From JAAYBF01 sp963716445 (GTDB lineage Bacteria > Actinomycetota > Thermoleophilia > Solirubrobacterales > Thermoleophilaceae), in assembly GCA_963716445.1 (NCBI GenBank), contig OY970313.1:186001-250000 (forward strand): a stretch of 64,000 bases of DNA. Reading direction: 5' to 3'. The notes beneath the pieces were generated by a model. The model was given only the letters and a program-made list of their open reading frames with translations, ran no database searches and was not told the DNA's origin. The first letter of the stretch is position 1. Every line of letters begins with the position of its first letter. Both the position numbers and the translations under genes were made by a program. This document shows, in pieces, positions 26,309-34,648 of the stretch.

Positions 26309-27907
26309 ATGTCCGGCGATAGGTGGCACGAAGTCGTTCGCGCCTTCGAGCGCGGCGAGGTCGAGGGCGCGGCGCCCGGACCGTTCGAGCGCGAGCCGAC
26401 CCACGGATCGCTCGTCCTGGTCTCCAGCGACGCCGTCTACAAGCTCAAGCGCCCGGGCGAGATCGGGATCGCCGACCACGGCGCCGTCGAGCGGCGAGGC
26501 GAGCTCTGCAGGGCGGAGATCGAGCTCAACCGTCGGCTCGCCCCGGGCGTCTACCACGAGGCGCTGCCGGTGGTCGCCACCGATCGCGGCTTTCGTCTCG
26601 GCGCGCCGGGCGACGAGGACGTCGTCGAATGGGTCGTCGTGATGAGCCGCTTCGATCGCGGCGAGTGCCTTCACCGCAGGGTCGACGACCGCCGCGTGAC
26701 CGTCGAGGAGATCGAGCGGGTCGCGCGCACGATCGCCGCCTTCCATCTCGTCGCTGATCCGGCGGACCCGAGCCTCGGGTACCCGGAGACGATCGCCGAC
26801 CGGCTCGACGGCCTCTGCCGGACGATCCACGCGATCGGCGGCGACAAGGTCGACCACGAGCGCCTCGACTCCGTCGAGCGGCTCGTCCGCCGCTGGCTCG
26901 ACCGCCACGGCGAGCGCCTGCGGGCGCGCGCCGACGCCGGTTGGGTCCGCGACGGCCACGGCGACCTGCGGCTCGAGCACGTCCTGCTGCGCCCCGACGG
27001 CGTCGAGATCGTCGACTGCGTCGAGTTCGACGCCGCGATCCGCGGCGGCGACGTCCTCGCCGACCTGTCCTTCCTCGTGATGGAGCTCGAGCACGCCGCC
27101 CGTCACGACCTGGCGCTCGCGCTCGTCCGGGCCTGGCAGTGGGCCGGCGGTCCCTACGAGGAGGATCCGCTCTGGCTCTTCGCCGCCTTCAAGGCGCTCG
27201 TGCGCGTCGAGACCGGCCTGCGCCGCGCCCAGGACCTCCACGAGGGCGACTACATGCACGCCGTGGTCGTCGACATCGTCCGCACCCACCTCGAGCTCGC
27301 CCAGCGGCTGGCCTGGCGCGCATGGAGCCCGGTCGTGGTCGTGGTCAGCGGCCTGTCCGGCAGCGGGAAGACCGCCGCCTCGGAGCGCCTCGCCGACCAC
27401 TGGGGGCTTGAGCTCGCCAGCTCCGACGGCGTTCGCAGGCGGCTGGTCGGCGTCAGCGTCGGCGGGCACACCCCGGCGCACGCCTACCTCGAGGAAATCT
27501 CGGGCGCCGTCTACGAGCGCCTCGGGCGGCTCGCGGGCGCCTCCGTCGTCGGCGGGCGGTCGATCGTCGTGGACGCCACCTTCCGCCGCGGCGAGGACCA
27601 GCGGCTGTTCCTCACCGCGCTTCGCCAGGTCGCCGGCGACGACGCGATTCTCGCCTGCGCCGAGCTGGTCGCGCCCGACGAGCTGCTGCGCAGCCGCGTG
27701 GCCGCTCGCGAGAGGCGCGGAGAGTCGGATCTCACGCTCGAGGTCCTGGACGCCCAGCTCGCGGCGCGCAAGCGCTTTCCCGCGCCCGCGCTGCCGGACG
27801 CGCGCCCGATCGACACGAGCCTTCCGCTGGAGCGCGTCGTCGAGCAGATCGAAAGGCTCGTGCTCGAGCGCCTCGACGGCGGGCTTCGGCCGGCTCCCGG
27901 CGAATAG
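26309..27907 (+). CDS. Two-domain protein: aminoglycoside-phosphotransferase-like + P-loop kinase
   Basis: The 532 residues join an APH/choline-kinase-like domain with a P-loop NTPase of the gluconokinase/AAA_33 type. The first domain (about 1-330) has catalytic loop 'VRDGHGDLRLEHVLL' and metal site 'IVDCVEFDAAI'. The second (about 345-530) has Walker A 'VSGLSGSGKTAASERL' and 'DGVRRRLVG'. Such two-domain proteins are widely conserved but their substrates are not known to me. The start is ATG 26309; the preceding 200 bp hold no gene. Only 10 bp separate its stop from the epimerase gene, so they are probably co-transcribed. Confidence 0.85.
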   Translation: MSGDRWHEVVRAFERGEVEGAAPGPFEREPTHGSLVLVSSDAVYKLKRPGEIGIADHGAVERRGELCRAEIELNRRLAPGVYHEALPVVATDRGFRLGAPGDEDVVEWVVVMSRFDRGECLHRRVDDRRVTVEEIERVARTIAAFHLVADPADPSLGYPETIADRLDGLCRTIHAIGGDKVDHERLDSVERLVRRWLDRHGERLRARADAGWVRDGHGDLRLEHVLLRPDGVEIVDCVEFDAAIRGGDVLADLSFLVMELEHAARHDLALALVRAWQWAGGPYEEDPLWLFAAFKALVRVETGLRRAQDLHEGDYMHAVVVDIVRTHLELAQRLAWRAWSPVVVVVSGLSGSGKTAASERLADHWGLELASSDGVRRRLVGVSVGGHTPAHAYLEEISGAVYERLGRLAGASVVGGRSIVVDATFRRGEDQRLFLTALRQVAGDDAILACAELVAPDELLRSRVAARERRGESDLTLEVLDAQLAARKRFPAPALPDARPIDTSLPLERVVEQIERLVLERLDGGLRPAPGE

Positions 27908-27917
27908 ACTTCCGCTC

Positions 27918-28328
27918 GTGTTCGGCAAGATCGACCATGTCGGAGTGGCCGTCGAGGATCTCGACGAGGCGGTCGGCCTCTACCGCGACCGGCTCGGGAT
28001 GCCCGAGCAGCACCGCGAGACGGTCGAGGAGCAGGGCGTCCACGCGGTCCTGATCGAGATCGGCGACGCCCATGTCGAGTTGCTGGCGCCGATCGGGCCC
28101 GACGGCGGCGTCGCCCGCTTCCTCGAGCGCAACGGGCCCGGGTTGCACCACGTCGCCTACAGCACGGCCGACATCGACGGCGAGCTGCAGCGGCTCAGGG
28201 ACGCCGGCCTGAGGGTGATCGACGACGAGCCGCGCGCCGGCATCCAGGGCAGCCGCGTCGCATTCGTCCATCCCAAGTCGACCGGCGGCGTCCTGATCGA
28301 GATCGTCCAGCCCGCGGAGGAGCACTGA
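27918..28328 (+). CDS. mce: Methylmalonyl-CoA epimerase
   Basis: This 136-residue glyoxalase/VOC-fold protein starts at GTG 27918. It should interconvert (R)- and (S)-methylmalonyl-CoA in propionate metabolism. Seen: 'KIDHVGVAVEDLDEAVGLYRDRLG' (metal His), 'HVELLAPIGPDG', 'GPGLHHVAY' and 'FVHPKSTGGVLIEIVQP', which is diagnostic for this family. The longer frame upstream is antisense-shifted sequence of the preceding kinase gene and not used. The following 72-residue ORF starts 3 bp after its stop. Confidence 0.92.
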   Translation: MFGKIDHVGVAVEDLDEAVGLYRDRLGMPEQHRETVEEQGVHAVLIEIGDAHVELLAPIGPDGGVARFLERNGPGLHHVAYSTADIDGELQRLRDAGLRVIDDEPRAGIQGSRVAFVHPKSTGGVLIEIVQPAEEH

Positions 28329-28331
28329 GCA

Positions 28332-28550
28332 ATGGCGCAGATGGCCAGGACCGACATCGGGTTCAAGGGCGGCCAGGTGCTCTCCCTGCGCATCGCCGAC
28401 GACGTCTACGACGAGCTGATGGCCGCCCTGGCGAACGACAGCTCGAGTCGCTGGCACTCGCTCGAGCTCGAGGACGAGCGGGTCCAGGTCGACCTCGCCA
28501 ACGTCGTCTACGTCCGCCGCGAGACCGGCGCCAGGACCGTCGGCTTCTAG
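28332..28550 (+). CDS. Small conserved-looking hypothetical protein
   Basis: This 72-residue protein has no signal peptide or membrane segment. Its sequence alternates hydrophobic strands and polar turns ('GGQVLSLRIADDVYDELMAAL', 'VQVDLANVVYVRRE'). It sits 3 bp after mce and 2 bp before the PAP2 phosphatase, which supports real translation in an operon. I do not recognise the family. Confidence 0.65.
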   Translation: MAQMARTDIGFKGGQVLSLRIADDVYDELMAALANDSSSRWHSLELEDERVQVDLANVVYVRRETGARTVGF

Positions 28551-28552
28551 CC

Positions 28553-29035
28553 GTGCCGGACACGGCGCTGCTGCGCGTGCTGCGCACTCGCGGGCACGCG
28601 CCGAAGGTCGAGCGGGCGGTGCTGCTCTTCACCCGCACGGGCGAGCACGGGATCGTGTGGCACGCGCTGTGCCTCGCCGGAGCGGCGGTCGACCGCCGCC
28701 GCCGGCCGCTATACCTCCGCACGATGCGCACCGTGATGCTGGCCTACCTGACGAACATCGGGCTCAAGTACGTGGTGCGCCGCCGCCGGCCCGTCCTGGA
28801 GAACCTCCCGGCTCTTTCGTCGACCGTGACGAGCCTGTCCTTCCCCTCGGCGCACTCGACCACCTCGTTCGCCGCCGCGCGCTCGCTCACCGGAGACGGA
28901 GAGTTCTCCTACCTCCCCGTCTACGCGCTCGCCGCCGCGATGGCGCTCTCGCGTGTGTATGTGGGCGTCCACTATCCGACCGACGTCGCCGCCGGCGCGG
29001 CGCTCGGCACGGCGATCGCGGAGCTGACCAGGTGA
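28553..29035 (+). CDS. PAP2-family membrane phosphatase
   Basis: This 160-residue membrane protein starts at GTG 28553. The three phosphatase motifs are present: 'KYVVRRRRP', 'SFPSAHST' and 'SRVYVGVHYPTDV' (catalytic His in motif 3). Such enzymes dephosphorylate lipid phosphates such as undecaprenyl pyrophosphate or phosphatidate at the membrane. It is a short version with about three or four membrane helices. The stop overlaps the GTG of ychF (GTGA). Confidence 0.88.
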   Translation: MPDTALLRVLRTRGHAPKVERAVLLFTRTGEHGIVWHALCLAGAAVDRRRRPLYLRTMRTVMLAYLTNIGLKYVVRRRRPVLENLPALSSTVTSLSFPSAHSTTSFAAARSLTGDGEFSYLPVYALAAAMALSRVYVGVHYPTDVAAGAALGTAIAELTR

Positions 29036-30114
29036 AGGTCGGCATCGTCGGGCTGCCGAACGCCGGCAAGTCCTCGCTCTTCAACGCGCTCACGCGCGCC
29101 GGCGCCGAGGCGGCGAACTACCCGTTCACCACGGTCGAGCCGAACGTCGCGATCGTCCCCGTCCCCGACGAGCGCCTCGACGCCGTCGTCGACACCGTCA
29201 AGGCCACGCCGACCGTCTACGAGACGATCGAGTTCCACGACATCGCCGGCCTCGTCCGCGGCGCGCACAAGGGCGAGGGCCTCGGCAACAAGTTCCTCGC
29301 GAACATCCGCGAGACCGACGCCCTGGTCCATGTCGTGCGCACGCACGCGGACGAGCAGGTGGTCCACCCCGAGGGCCGCGTCGATCCGCTCGCCGACGTC
29401 GAGACGATCGAGACCGAGCTGCTGTTCGCCGACCTCGAGCAGGCCGAGCGCCGGCTCGACAAGGTCGCCAAGGAGGCGAAGTCCGGCGATCGCGAGAAGG
29501 TCGCCGAGCGGCAGTGGCTCGAGCAGCTCGTGGCGGCGCTGCGCGAGGGCCGCCCGGCGCGCGCCGTGCCGCTTCCCGACGACGCCCCGGACGCGCTGCG
29601 CAACCTCAGCCCGCTGACCTCCAAGCCGGTGCTCTACGTCGCCAACGTCGGCGAGGGCGACGCGCTCGAGCCGCCGGCTGCGGTGGCCGGGCACGCCGAC
29701 GGCGCGCAGGCCCGAGCGACGGCGATCTCCGCACGCCTCGAGTCCGAGCTCGGCGAGCTCGACGACGAGGACGCCGCCGCGATGCGCGCCGACCTCGGCG
29801 TCGCCGAGTCCGGCCTCACGACGGTCGTCCGCGAGGCCTGGAAGCTGCTCGGCCTGATCTCGTTCTTCACCGCCGGGGAGAGCAAGGAGGGCCGCGCCTG
29901 GGCGATCGCCGAGGGCACCGCCGCCCGCCGCGCCGCCGGTCGCATCCACACCGATATCGAGAAGGGCTTCGTCGCAGCCGAGGTGATCTCGTGGCGCGAC
30001 CTCGTCGACGCCGGCGGCTACGCGCGCGCGAGAGACAAGGGCCGGCTGCGCGTCGAGGGGCGCGACTACGCGATGCAGGACGGCGACGTGATGACCGTCC
30101 GCTTCACTCCCTGA
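29032..30114 (+). CDS. ychF: Ribosome-associated GTPase/ATPase YchF
   Basis: This 360-residue member of the Obg family (YchF/OLA1), usually ATP-preferring, begins at GTG 29032. Seen: G1 'GLPNAGKSSLFNAL', G2 'NYPFTTVEPN', G3 'FHDIAGLVRGAHKGEGLGNKFL', the coiled-coil middle, 'YVANVGE' in the G4 position, and the C-terminal TGS-like end 'ISFFTAGESKEGRAW...MQDGDVMTVRF'. It is translationally coupled to the PAP2 gene. The role is translation or stress-response modulation, known from the family. Confidence 0.96.
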   Translation: MKVGIVGLPNAGKSSLFNALTRAGAEAANYPFTTVEPNVAIVPVPDERLDAVVDTVKATPTVYETIEFHDIAGLVRGAHKGEGLGNKFLANIRETDALVHVVRTHADEQVVHPEGRVDPLADVETIETELLFADLEQAERRLDKVAKEAKSGDREKVAERQWLEQLVAALREGRPARAVPLPDDAPDALRNLSPLTSKPVLYVANVGEGDALEPPAAVAGHADGAQARATAISARLESELGELDDEDAAAMRADLGVAESGLTTVVREAWKLLGLISFFTAGESKEGRAWAIAEGTAARRAAGRIHTDIEKGFVAAEVISWRDLVDAGGYARARDKGRLRVEGRDYAMQDGDVMTVRFTP

Positions 30115-30138
30115 CGGCGGTCGCTACGGTTCCCGGCC

Positions 30139-30615
30139 ATGCGAACCTCCTCCACCCTCCAGCTCCGCCTCTCCGCCCTCGCCGCCGCCGCGGCGCTCGC
30201 CCTCTCCGCCGGCGCCTGCGGCGGCTCCGACGACGACGCCGCCGGCGGCGACGGCGGCAGCGACCGCCAGCAGGCCCGCGCCGCCGTCGAGGCGCTCTAC
30301 GGCGCGCTCGCCGACAGCGACGCCGCGGCCGCCTGCGAGCAGCTCGGCGAGGCCGCGCAGAAGCAGCTCGAGGCGGGCGGGCTCGGCAGCAAGGGCAAGA
30401 GCTGCGAGGAGAGCTTCCAGGGCTTCCTCGACGCCGCCGAGAAGCAGGGCGGCTTGAACCTCACGCTGAAGGCGAAGGTCCGCCGCGTCGAGGTGAACGG
30501 CGACCGCGCGGTCGCCAAGGTGAGCTTCGGCAAGGGCCGCAACGGCGACGTGCCGCTGCTCAAGGAGGACGGCGAGTGGAAGCTCGAGGCGGCCGGCGCG
30601 GCGCCCTCGAACTAG
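30139..30615 (+). CDS. Small lipoprotein, DUF4878/NTF2-like
   Basis: The 158-residue protein has a signal helix and lipobox 'LALSAGACGG'. An Asp/Gly linker follows, then a compact domain 'ARAAVEALYGALADSDAAAACEQLGEAAQ...' ending 'VPLLKEDGEWKLEAAG'. The ending is shared with the lipoproteins at 34649, 35303 and 47413 ('P...R..GEWRV'), so it belongs to the same NTF2-like lipoprotein group. Function unknown. Confidence 0.78.
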   Translation: MRTSSTLQLRLSALAAAAALALSAGACGGSDDDAAGGDGGSDRQQARAAVEALYGALADSDAAAACEQLGEAAQKQLEAGGLGSKGKSCEESFQGFLDAAEKQGGLNLTLKAKVRRVEVNGDRAVAKVSFGKGRNGDVPLLKEDGEWKLEAAGAAPSN

Positions 30616-30976
30616 ACGCTCCTCACCGGCTGTTTACGGACAGGGTCCGTGACAGGGCTGGCGACACGCTGCCCCGGACCCGCGTAGAGGAACCCTCCGC
30701 CCGCGTCCCTCCGAATCACGGGCGGACCGGCCTGCCGGCCGGATTGCTGGGTACTTACGCTTCCCTCTCCCCTCCAAAAGAGGGACCCAACTCCTAGGGC
30801 GCTAGGAGTTGAGGACGTCAACATACCGGTGAGCGTGGTCAGGAGTCAAGGGCCTTTTGGTCTGGGGACGTTTTTTCGCTCGCGGCGCCGGCTCTGGCCC
30901 CTGCCCTGGAGCCTGTCCTGGAGCGGCTCTCCGCGCCCGGCGAGGCGGGCCGCGAGACGCTCGCCGAGAAGAGGAC
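30616..30976. other. Non-coding interval with one strong hairpin
   Basis: No convincing gene is visible in these 361 bp. CAACTCCTAG (30788-30797) pairs exactly with CTAGGAGTTG (30802-30811) around a GGCG loop, a likely attenuator or terminator without a U-run. A CAGGGTCCGTGACAGGG stretch near 30642 is partly repeated nearby as CCCCGGACCC. I do not recognise a known structured RNA. Confidence 0.4.
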
Positions 30977-31006
30977 TTGCATTTTGGAGACCGATCGCGT
31001 TAGGCT
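30977..31006 (+). promoter_or_regulatory. Promoter for a short orphan transcript
   Basis: TTGCAT (30977-30982), an 18-bp spacer and TAGGCT (31001-31006), followed by GAGC, closely resemble the promoter at 34550-34578 (CTGCAT-N17-TAGGCTGAGC). No rightward gene follows, only a terminator at 31034. Confidence 0.55.
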
Positions 31007-31012
31007 GAGCAC

Positions 31013-31070
31013 CGGCCGATTGGAGGGAGGGCCCGCGCGGCTCCTGTAGACAGGAGCCGCGCGTTTATTT
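31013..31070 (+). ncRNA. Candidate ~58-nt small RNA with GGAGGG loop and intrinsic terminator
   Basis: Between the promoter ending at 31006 and the gene end at 31071 lies GGCC-N12-GGCC (loop containing TTGGAGGGA). A 13-bp hairpin CGCGCGGCTCCTG/CAGGAGCCGCGCG (31034-31063) with a TAGA loop and a TTTATTTT tail follows. A transcript of this size would consist almost only of a GGAGGG loop and a terminator. The hairpin may also terminate the leftward SpoIID-domain gene. Transcription is inferred. Confidence 0.45.
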
Positions 31071-32480
31071 TCAGGGCCGGCGCACGCGGACGGCCGGTCC
31101 GGCGATCGCGCCGGCGCGCACCCTGTAGACGCCCGCCTCGGGCACCCCGACGCGGTAGCGCCCGGTCCTCTCGGTGCGGGTCGTCGCAACGCCGATCCAG
31201 CGATCTCCGCTCCGGCGCTCGACGACGAGCCGGCGCGAGCGGGGCGCGGGCGCGAACGCGCCCTCGAGCGCCGGCCGTGCCGCCGCCACGGCGCCGCGCG
31301 GGAAGGCGCCGTCGACCGCGGCGGCCGCCACGGCGCGCACGCCGCCGATCCGCGACGTGCTGACGCGGGTGAAGTAGGCCCAGGTGTCGTCGAGCCCGAG
31401 CCGCGCGCGGATCTGGGGGCCGGTCAAGAGGCGCGAGCCGTTGGCGCCGTGCACCCGTGCGCGAACCACCCGGGGCGACACCCCGCGCGAGAGCACCTGC
31501 ACTCGCCTCAGCCTCCCCGGGGAGCCGAGCAGGGCGCCCATCCGGGCGTTCGAGAAGCGCACCCGCCAGCGGTGCTTGGGCGAGATCGCGTCGTAGGGGT
31601 CGGGCATGCTCTTCAGCCACGGCTTCGGCGCGGCGCCGATGAACGAGTTCTCGACGTTCTCGGTGCGCCCGCCCGAGGTCGAGAAGTAGAACGTCGTCGC
31701 GATCTCGCCGTCGTAGGTCACGGTCTCGCCCGCCGTGGCGCTCACCGCGGCGTTGGTGCTCGCCGTCTCCGCGACCACGCCGCGGTACATCTGCGAGCGC
31801 GTGTCGGGGTACTGGTCGAAGATGTCCCCGGTCTTGCGCGTCGCCAGCGCGTAGGTGCGAGCGGTCACCGCCTGGGCGCGCAGCACGTCGGCGCCCCACG
31901 AGGCCGGCACCTCGCTCGCGACGACGCCGCGGACGTAGTCGTCGATCGGCAGCGCGTTGACCGCCGTCACGCCGCCGGCGCTGCCCGGGTACAGCTCGAG
32001 CGTGCCGCGGTAGCGCCCGTCGCTCACGTACTGGATCGCGCGGCCCAGGAGACGGAGCGGTTTCCCGCCGCGGCTCACGCGCAGCGGCGCGCTGTACGTG
32101 CCGAGCCGCTTGCCGCCGGCGCCGCGGAGCGCGAGCCGCCCGCCGCCCGCCGGGCGCACGACGTGTGTGACGCCCGGCTGCAGCGCCATCCCGCCGGGCC
32201 CCCGCGTGGCGCCGCTGAAGCGCACGTACGGATCGCTCGCCTGCAGCAGCACCCGCACCGGCCGGCTCGGCGCCTGGCCGAGCTCGGTCCCCCGGTAGTA
32301 GTGGCGCAGGATCCGCTCGTAGCTCCAACCCTGCTGCGCCATCCCGTAGGCGCCGTACTGGCTCATCCCGATCCCGTGGCCGAACCCGGCGCCGCGCACC
32401 ACCTGCACCGTCGCCGCATCCGCCGCGGCGGGGGCGAGGACCATGGAGACGAGGGCGGCTGTAAGCAGGGCGCGGGGCAT
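31071..32480 (-). CDS. Secreted SpoIID/LytB-domain protein
   Basis: The 469 residues start with a signal peptide ('LTAALVSMVLAPAAADA'). They contain the SpoIID signature 'ALPIDDYVRGVVASEVPASWGADVLRAQAVTARTYAL' (about 165-200) and 'YDGEIATTFYFSTSGGRTENVE', as in peptidoglycan lytic transglycosylases of the SpoIID family. N-terminal 'GFGHGIGMSQYGAYGMAQQG' is the part usually found at the end of SpoIID domains in circular order. The C-terminal ~80 residues look like a small beta domain. It probably cleaves glycan strands at the cell wall; in a non-sporulating actinobacterium the role would be wall remodelling (inference). Confidence 0.88.
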   Translation of the reverse strand: MPRALLTAALVSMVLAPAAADAATVQVVRGAGFGHGIGMSQYGAYGMAQQGWSYERILRHYYRGTELGQAPSRPVRVLLQASDPYVRFSGATRGPGGMALQPGVTHVVRPAGGGRLALRGAGGKRLGTYSAPLRVSRGGKPLRLLGRAIQYVSDGRYRGTLELYPGSAGGVTAVNALPIDDYVRGVVASEVPASWGADVLRAQAVTARTYALATRKTGDIFDQYPDTRSQMYRGVVAETASTNAAVSATAGETVTYDGEIATTFYFSTSGGRTENVENSFIGAAPKPWLKSMPDPYDAISPKHRWRVRFSNARMGALLGSPGRLRRVQVLSRGVSPRVVRARVHGANGSRLLTGPQIRARLGLDDTWAYFTRVSTSRIGGVRAVAAAAVDGAFPRGAVAAARPALEGAFAPAPRSRRLVVERRSGDRWIGVATTRTERTGRYRVGVPEAGVYRVRAGAIAGPAVRVRRP

Positions 32481-32550
32481 GTCGAGGCTCCTAACCGTTT
32501 CGCCGTCCCAAGGTAGCGCTCCTCCGTGGGGCTCAGAGCTGGTCCCCCCT

Positions 32551-32638
32551 TGTGGCGTGGCCCCCCGGTCGCCTAGGATGGCTGGGCCGGGCCCGCGCGG
32601 GCCCGGCGCGCGAAACGCGTCCAGCTAGGAGGGACTGG
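32551..32638 (+). promoter_or_regulatory. Promoter and leader hairpins of lipoprotein 32643
   Basis: TTGTGG (32551-32556), an 18-bp spacer and TAGGAT (32575-32580) are followed by a perfect 10-bp stem GCCGGGCCCG/CGGGCCCGGC (32586-32607). CCAG-CTAGGAGGGA-CTGG (32621-32638) then presents the Shine-Dalgarno in its loop, 5 bp before ATG 32643. Confidence 0.6.
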
Positions 32639-32642
32639 ATAC

Positions 32643-33263
32643 ATGAGTGCAGCTTCTCACCCGTGGACCCGTCTGTCGGCGGCCGCGATCGTCGCGTTGC
32701 TGGCGATCGGCGCGAGCGCCTGCGGGACGGACTCGCAGGGAGACCCGAACCCGAAGCCGACCGCCAAGGAGCGGCGGAAGGCGCTCAGCGACGCCGAGCG
32801 CCTGGCGTTCGAGGACCGGACCGGAATGCTGGTCGAATCGAACGGAGAGGTGGCCCGCGCCCTCGGCGACGAGCGCGTGAACAGGAGGGTCGTCGCGACC
32901 CTCAGGCGGATACAGCATGCCTTCCGTGCGCGCGACACGGCCACCGTGTGCGCGCACATGGACGACTTCATGTTCGATCAGTTCCGGCCCGGCCGGACCG
33001 GGGAACACACTCCGTGCAGGGCGAAGATGGCCGAGTTCGCCAGGGTGCTCGAGCGGCGCCGGCGCAAGCCGGCCGAGTTGAAGCTGCTCTGGGTGAGGTC
33101 CTACGGCCAGATCGCCGGCATCTGGGTCGAGCGAGCGAACGGAAAGCGCTTCCGTGTCCCGTTCAACTCGATGGACGTCGCCGGCAGGTGGGATCTCGAA
33201 TTCGGCTCCTTCCCGGCGCCGCAGACGTTGAACGCCAGGCTGGTCGGACGCGGTCAGCTCTGA
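32643..33263 (+). CDS. Putative secreted lipoprotein
   Basis: The 206 residues start at ATG 32643 behind AGGAGGG. The signal helix ends in 'LLAIGASACGTD', a lipobox. The mature part has a charged linker and a helical/strand domain 'RVVATLRRIQHAFRARDTATVCAHMDDFMFDQF' with two cysteines, similar in plan to other NTF2-like lipoproteins here. Function unknown. Confidence 0.78.
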   Translation: MSAASHPWTRLSAAAIVALLAIGASACGTDSQGDPNPKPTAKERRKALSDAERLAFEDRTGMLVESNGEVARALGDERVNRRVVATLRRIQHAFRARDTATVCAHMDDFMFDQFRPGRTGEHTPCRAKMAEFARVLERRRRKPAELKLLWVRSYGQIAGIWVERANGKRFRVPFNSMDVAGRWDLEFGSFPAPQTLNARLVGRGQL

Positions 33264-33414
33264 AAAGTCCCTGCAGGATCGGAAGCCTCTCCTATACTCG
33301 CGGTACCGGTGGTCTGACCGGCTACCGGTATTGCCGCGTCGGAGCCCTGGTTCATCCTGGGGCTCCGGCGCACCCTTCGCGGCGCGGTGTCGGCTCGAGC
33401 GCTTCCTGGGCTCG

Positions 33415-34488
33415 CTAGAAGCGCGCGTCGATCTCGCTCGAAGACGGCCAGGCCCCGTGGGGGCCGAGCGGACCGGTGGTGAGGCTGTCGGGTCCCACGT
33501 CGCCCCACGCGCCGCCGAACCCGTACCACCACAGCTCGCGCACCTCGGCGACCTCCCTCCAGGTCCGCCAGATCGGGCACTCCTCGCAGCTGCGTCCCGA
33601 TCCTGGGAACATGGTGTGGCTGCCCTGGGCGGCGATCAGCAGCGGACGGGTCGCCTTGCCCGAGCTGGGGTCCTTGGCGCGCAGCAGGTCCTTGTTCCAG
33701 GGCACCTCCCGGCGCTCGCCGTCGCCGTGCAGGACCAGCGACACCGGCACGTAGGCGTCGGTTCCCGACCGCTGGAGCAACACGTCGACGCCTTCCCAGT
33801 CTCCCTCGTGCACGAGGTGCTCTTCGATCCCGTCGGCGGTCCGCGGCTCGTTGATCCCGTAGAGCAGCCAGTAGGTCAGGCGCAGGCCCGGCTCTCCGTC
33901 GACCTCCTCCTTGCGCTGGTCGACGTAGACGGGCGCCTCCTCGATCAGCGTGCGGTCGCCCACGCGCCGGGGCTCGACCTTTCCGTCCCTCGCCCCGTCG
34001 TCGAGGTCGAGCACCCAGCCCTCCCTGCCTCCCAGTCCCTCCGGACGTCCTCCGTCGTAGGGTCGCGTGTGCTGGTCGGCGTAGAACATCCGGCCGAGCC
34101 GCAGCTCGCAGTGCGCGTCGTGGGCATGGCGCCAGTAGGCCGGGGGATTCCCGAGCCATTCGATCGCCAGCCAGTTGGTGATCGGCGTGCGCTGCTCCTT
34201 GAGGATCCTGCCGACCGCGATCTTGCGATCGGGACAGCCCTGATCCTCGGCGAAGATCAGCGCCGAGCGCTCGAGGAACCAGCGCGCGCCGGCCGGCATC
34301 CGGGTCTCGTCAGGGTGCAGCACGACCATCGGGGCGAAGGTGGTCTTGGGGTCGCGTGTCTCGACGCCCTTGCGGCCGGGGCCGGGGTCGTCCGAGCCGG
34401 AGCTCGACCCGCCGCAGCCGCAGACGGCCAACATCGCGCAGACCGTCACCGCACGGACGACGGTCGCCACCCTCCTGCTTCCCTCCAT
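33415..34488 (-). CDS. Vps62-like lipoprotein, paralogue of 17346
   Basis: The 357-residue protein starts at ATG 34488 (MEGSRRVATVV); reading further upstream is antisense to the next gene. The signal peptide ends in a lipobox 'LAVCGCGG'. Blocks shared with the 17346 protein, in the same order, are 'FAPMVVLHPDE', 'GLRLTYWLLYGINEP', 'HLVHEGDWEGVDVLL', 'AAQGSHTMFP', and 'WWYGFGGAWGDVGPDSLTTGPLGPHG'. Both are extracytoplasmic, one anchored by helices and one by lipid. Activity unknown; the conserved His/Asp/Glu in 'VHEGDWE' could bind a metal (inference). Confidence 0.8.
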   Translation of the reverse strand: MEGSRRVATVVRAVTVCAMLAVCGCGGSSSGSDDPGPGRKGVETRDPKTTFAPMVVLHPDETRMPAGARWFLERSALIFAEDQGCPDRKIAVGRILKEQRTPITNWLAIEWLGNPPAYWRHAHDAHCELRLGRMFYADQHTRPYDGGRPEGLGGREGWVLDLDDGARDGKVEPRRVGDRTLIEEAPVYVDQRKEEVDGEPGLRLTYWLLYGINEPRTADGIEEHLVHEGDWEGVDVLLQRSGTDAYVPVSLVLHGDGERREVPWNKDLLRAKDPSSGKATRPLLIAAQGSHTMFPGSGRSCEECPIWRTWREVAEVRELWWYGFGGAWGDVGPDSLTTGPLGPHGAWPSSSEIDARF

Positions 34489-34549
34489 GTGGCGATCGTA
34501 GCGTTTTTGGTCGGAGCGGTCGAGGGTTTGGCGGATGTGCCGGGCGATC

Positions 34550-34643
34550 CTGCATCGTGTGGACGCATCGGCTAGGCTGAGCCGAGCCGTGGGCCGGAGG
34601 GTCCCAGGAAGGCATCGTGTTGGGTAAGTCCAGAGGAGGGACT
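34550..34643 (+). promoter_or_regulatory. Promoter and two GGAGGG-loop hairpins upstream of tandem lipoproteins
   Basis: CTGCAT (34550-34555), a 17-bp spacer and TAGGCT (34573-34578) form the promoter. TGGG-CCGGAGGGT-CCCA (34590-34606) and AGTCC-AGAGGAG-GGACT (34627-34643) are hairpins, the second carrying the ribosome-binding site of ATG 34649. Confidence 0.6.
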
Positions 34644-34648
34644 GGCAG

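Noticed and set aside
30616..30830. Possible RNase P RNA, SRP RNA or 6S RNA in the 30.6 kb gap
   Set aside because: No diagnostic core sequence of any of these RNAs could be found on either strand; only one hairpin is clear.
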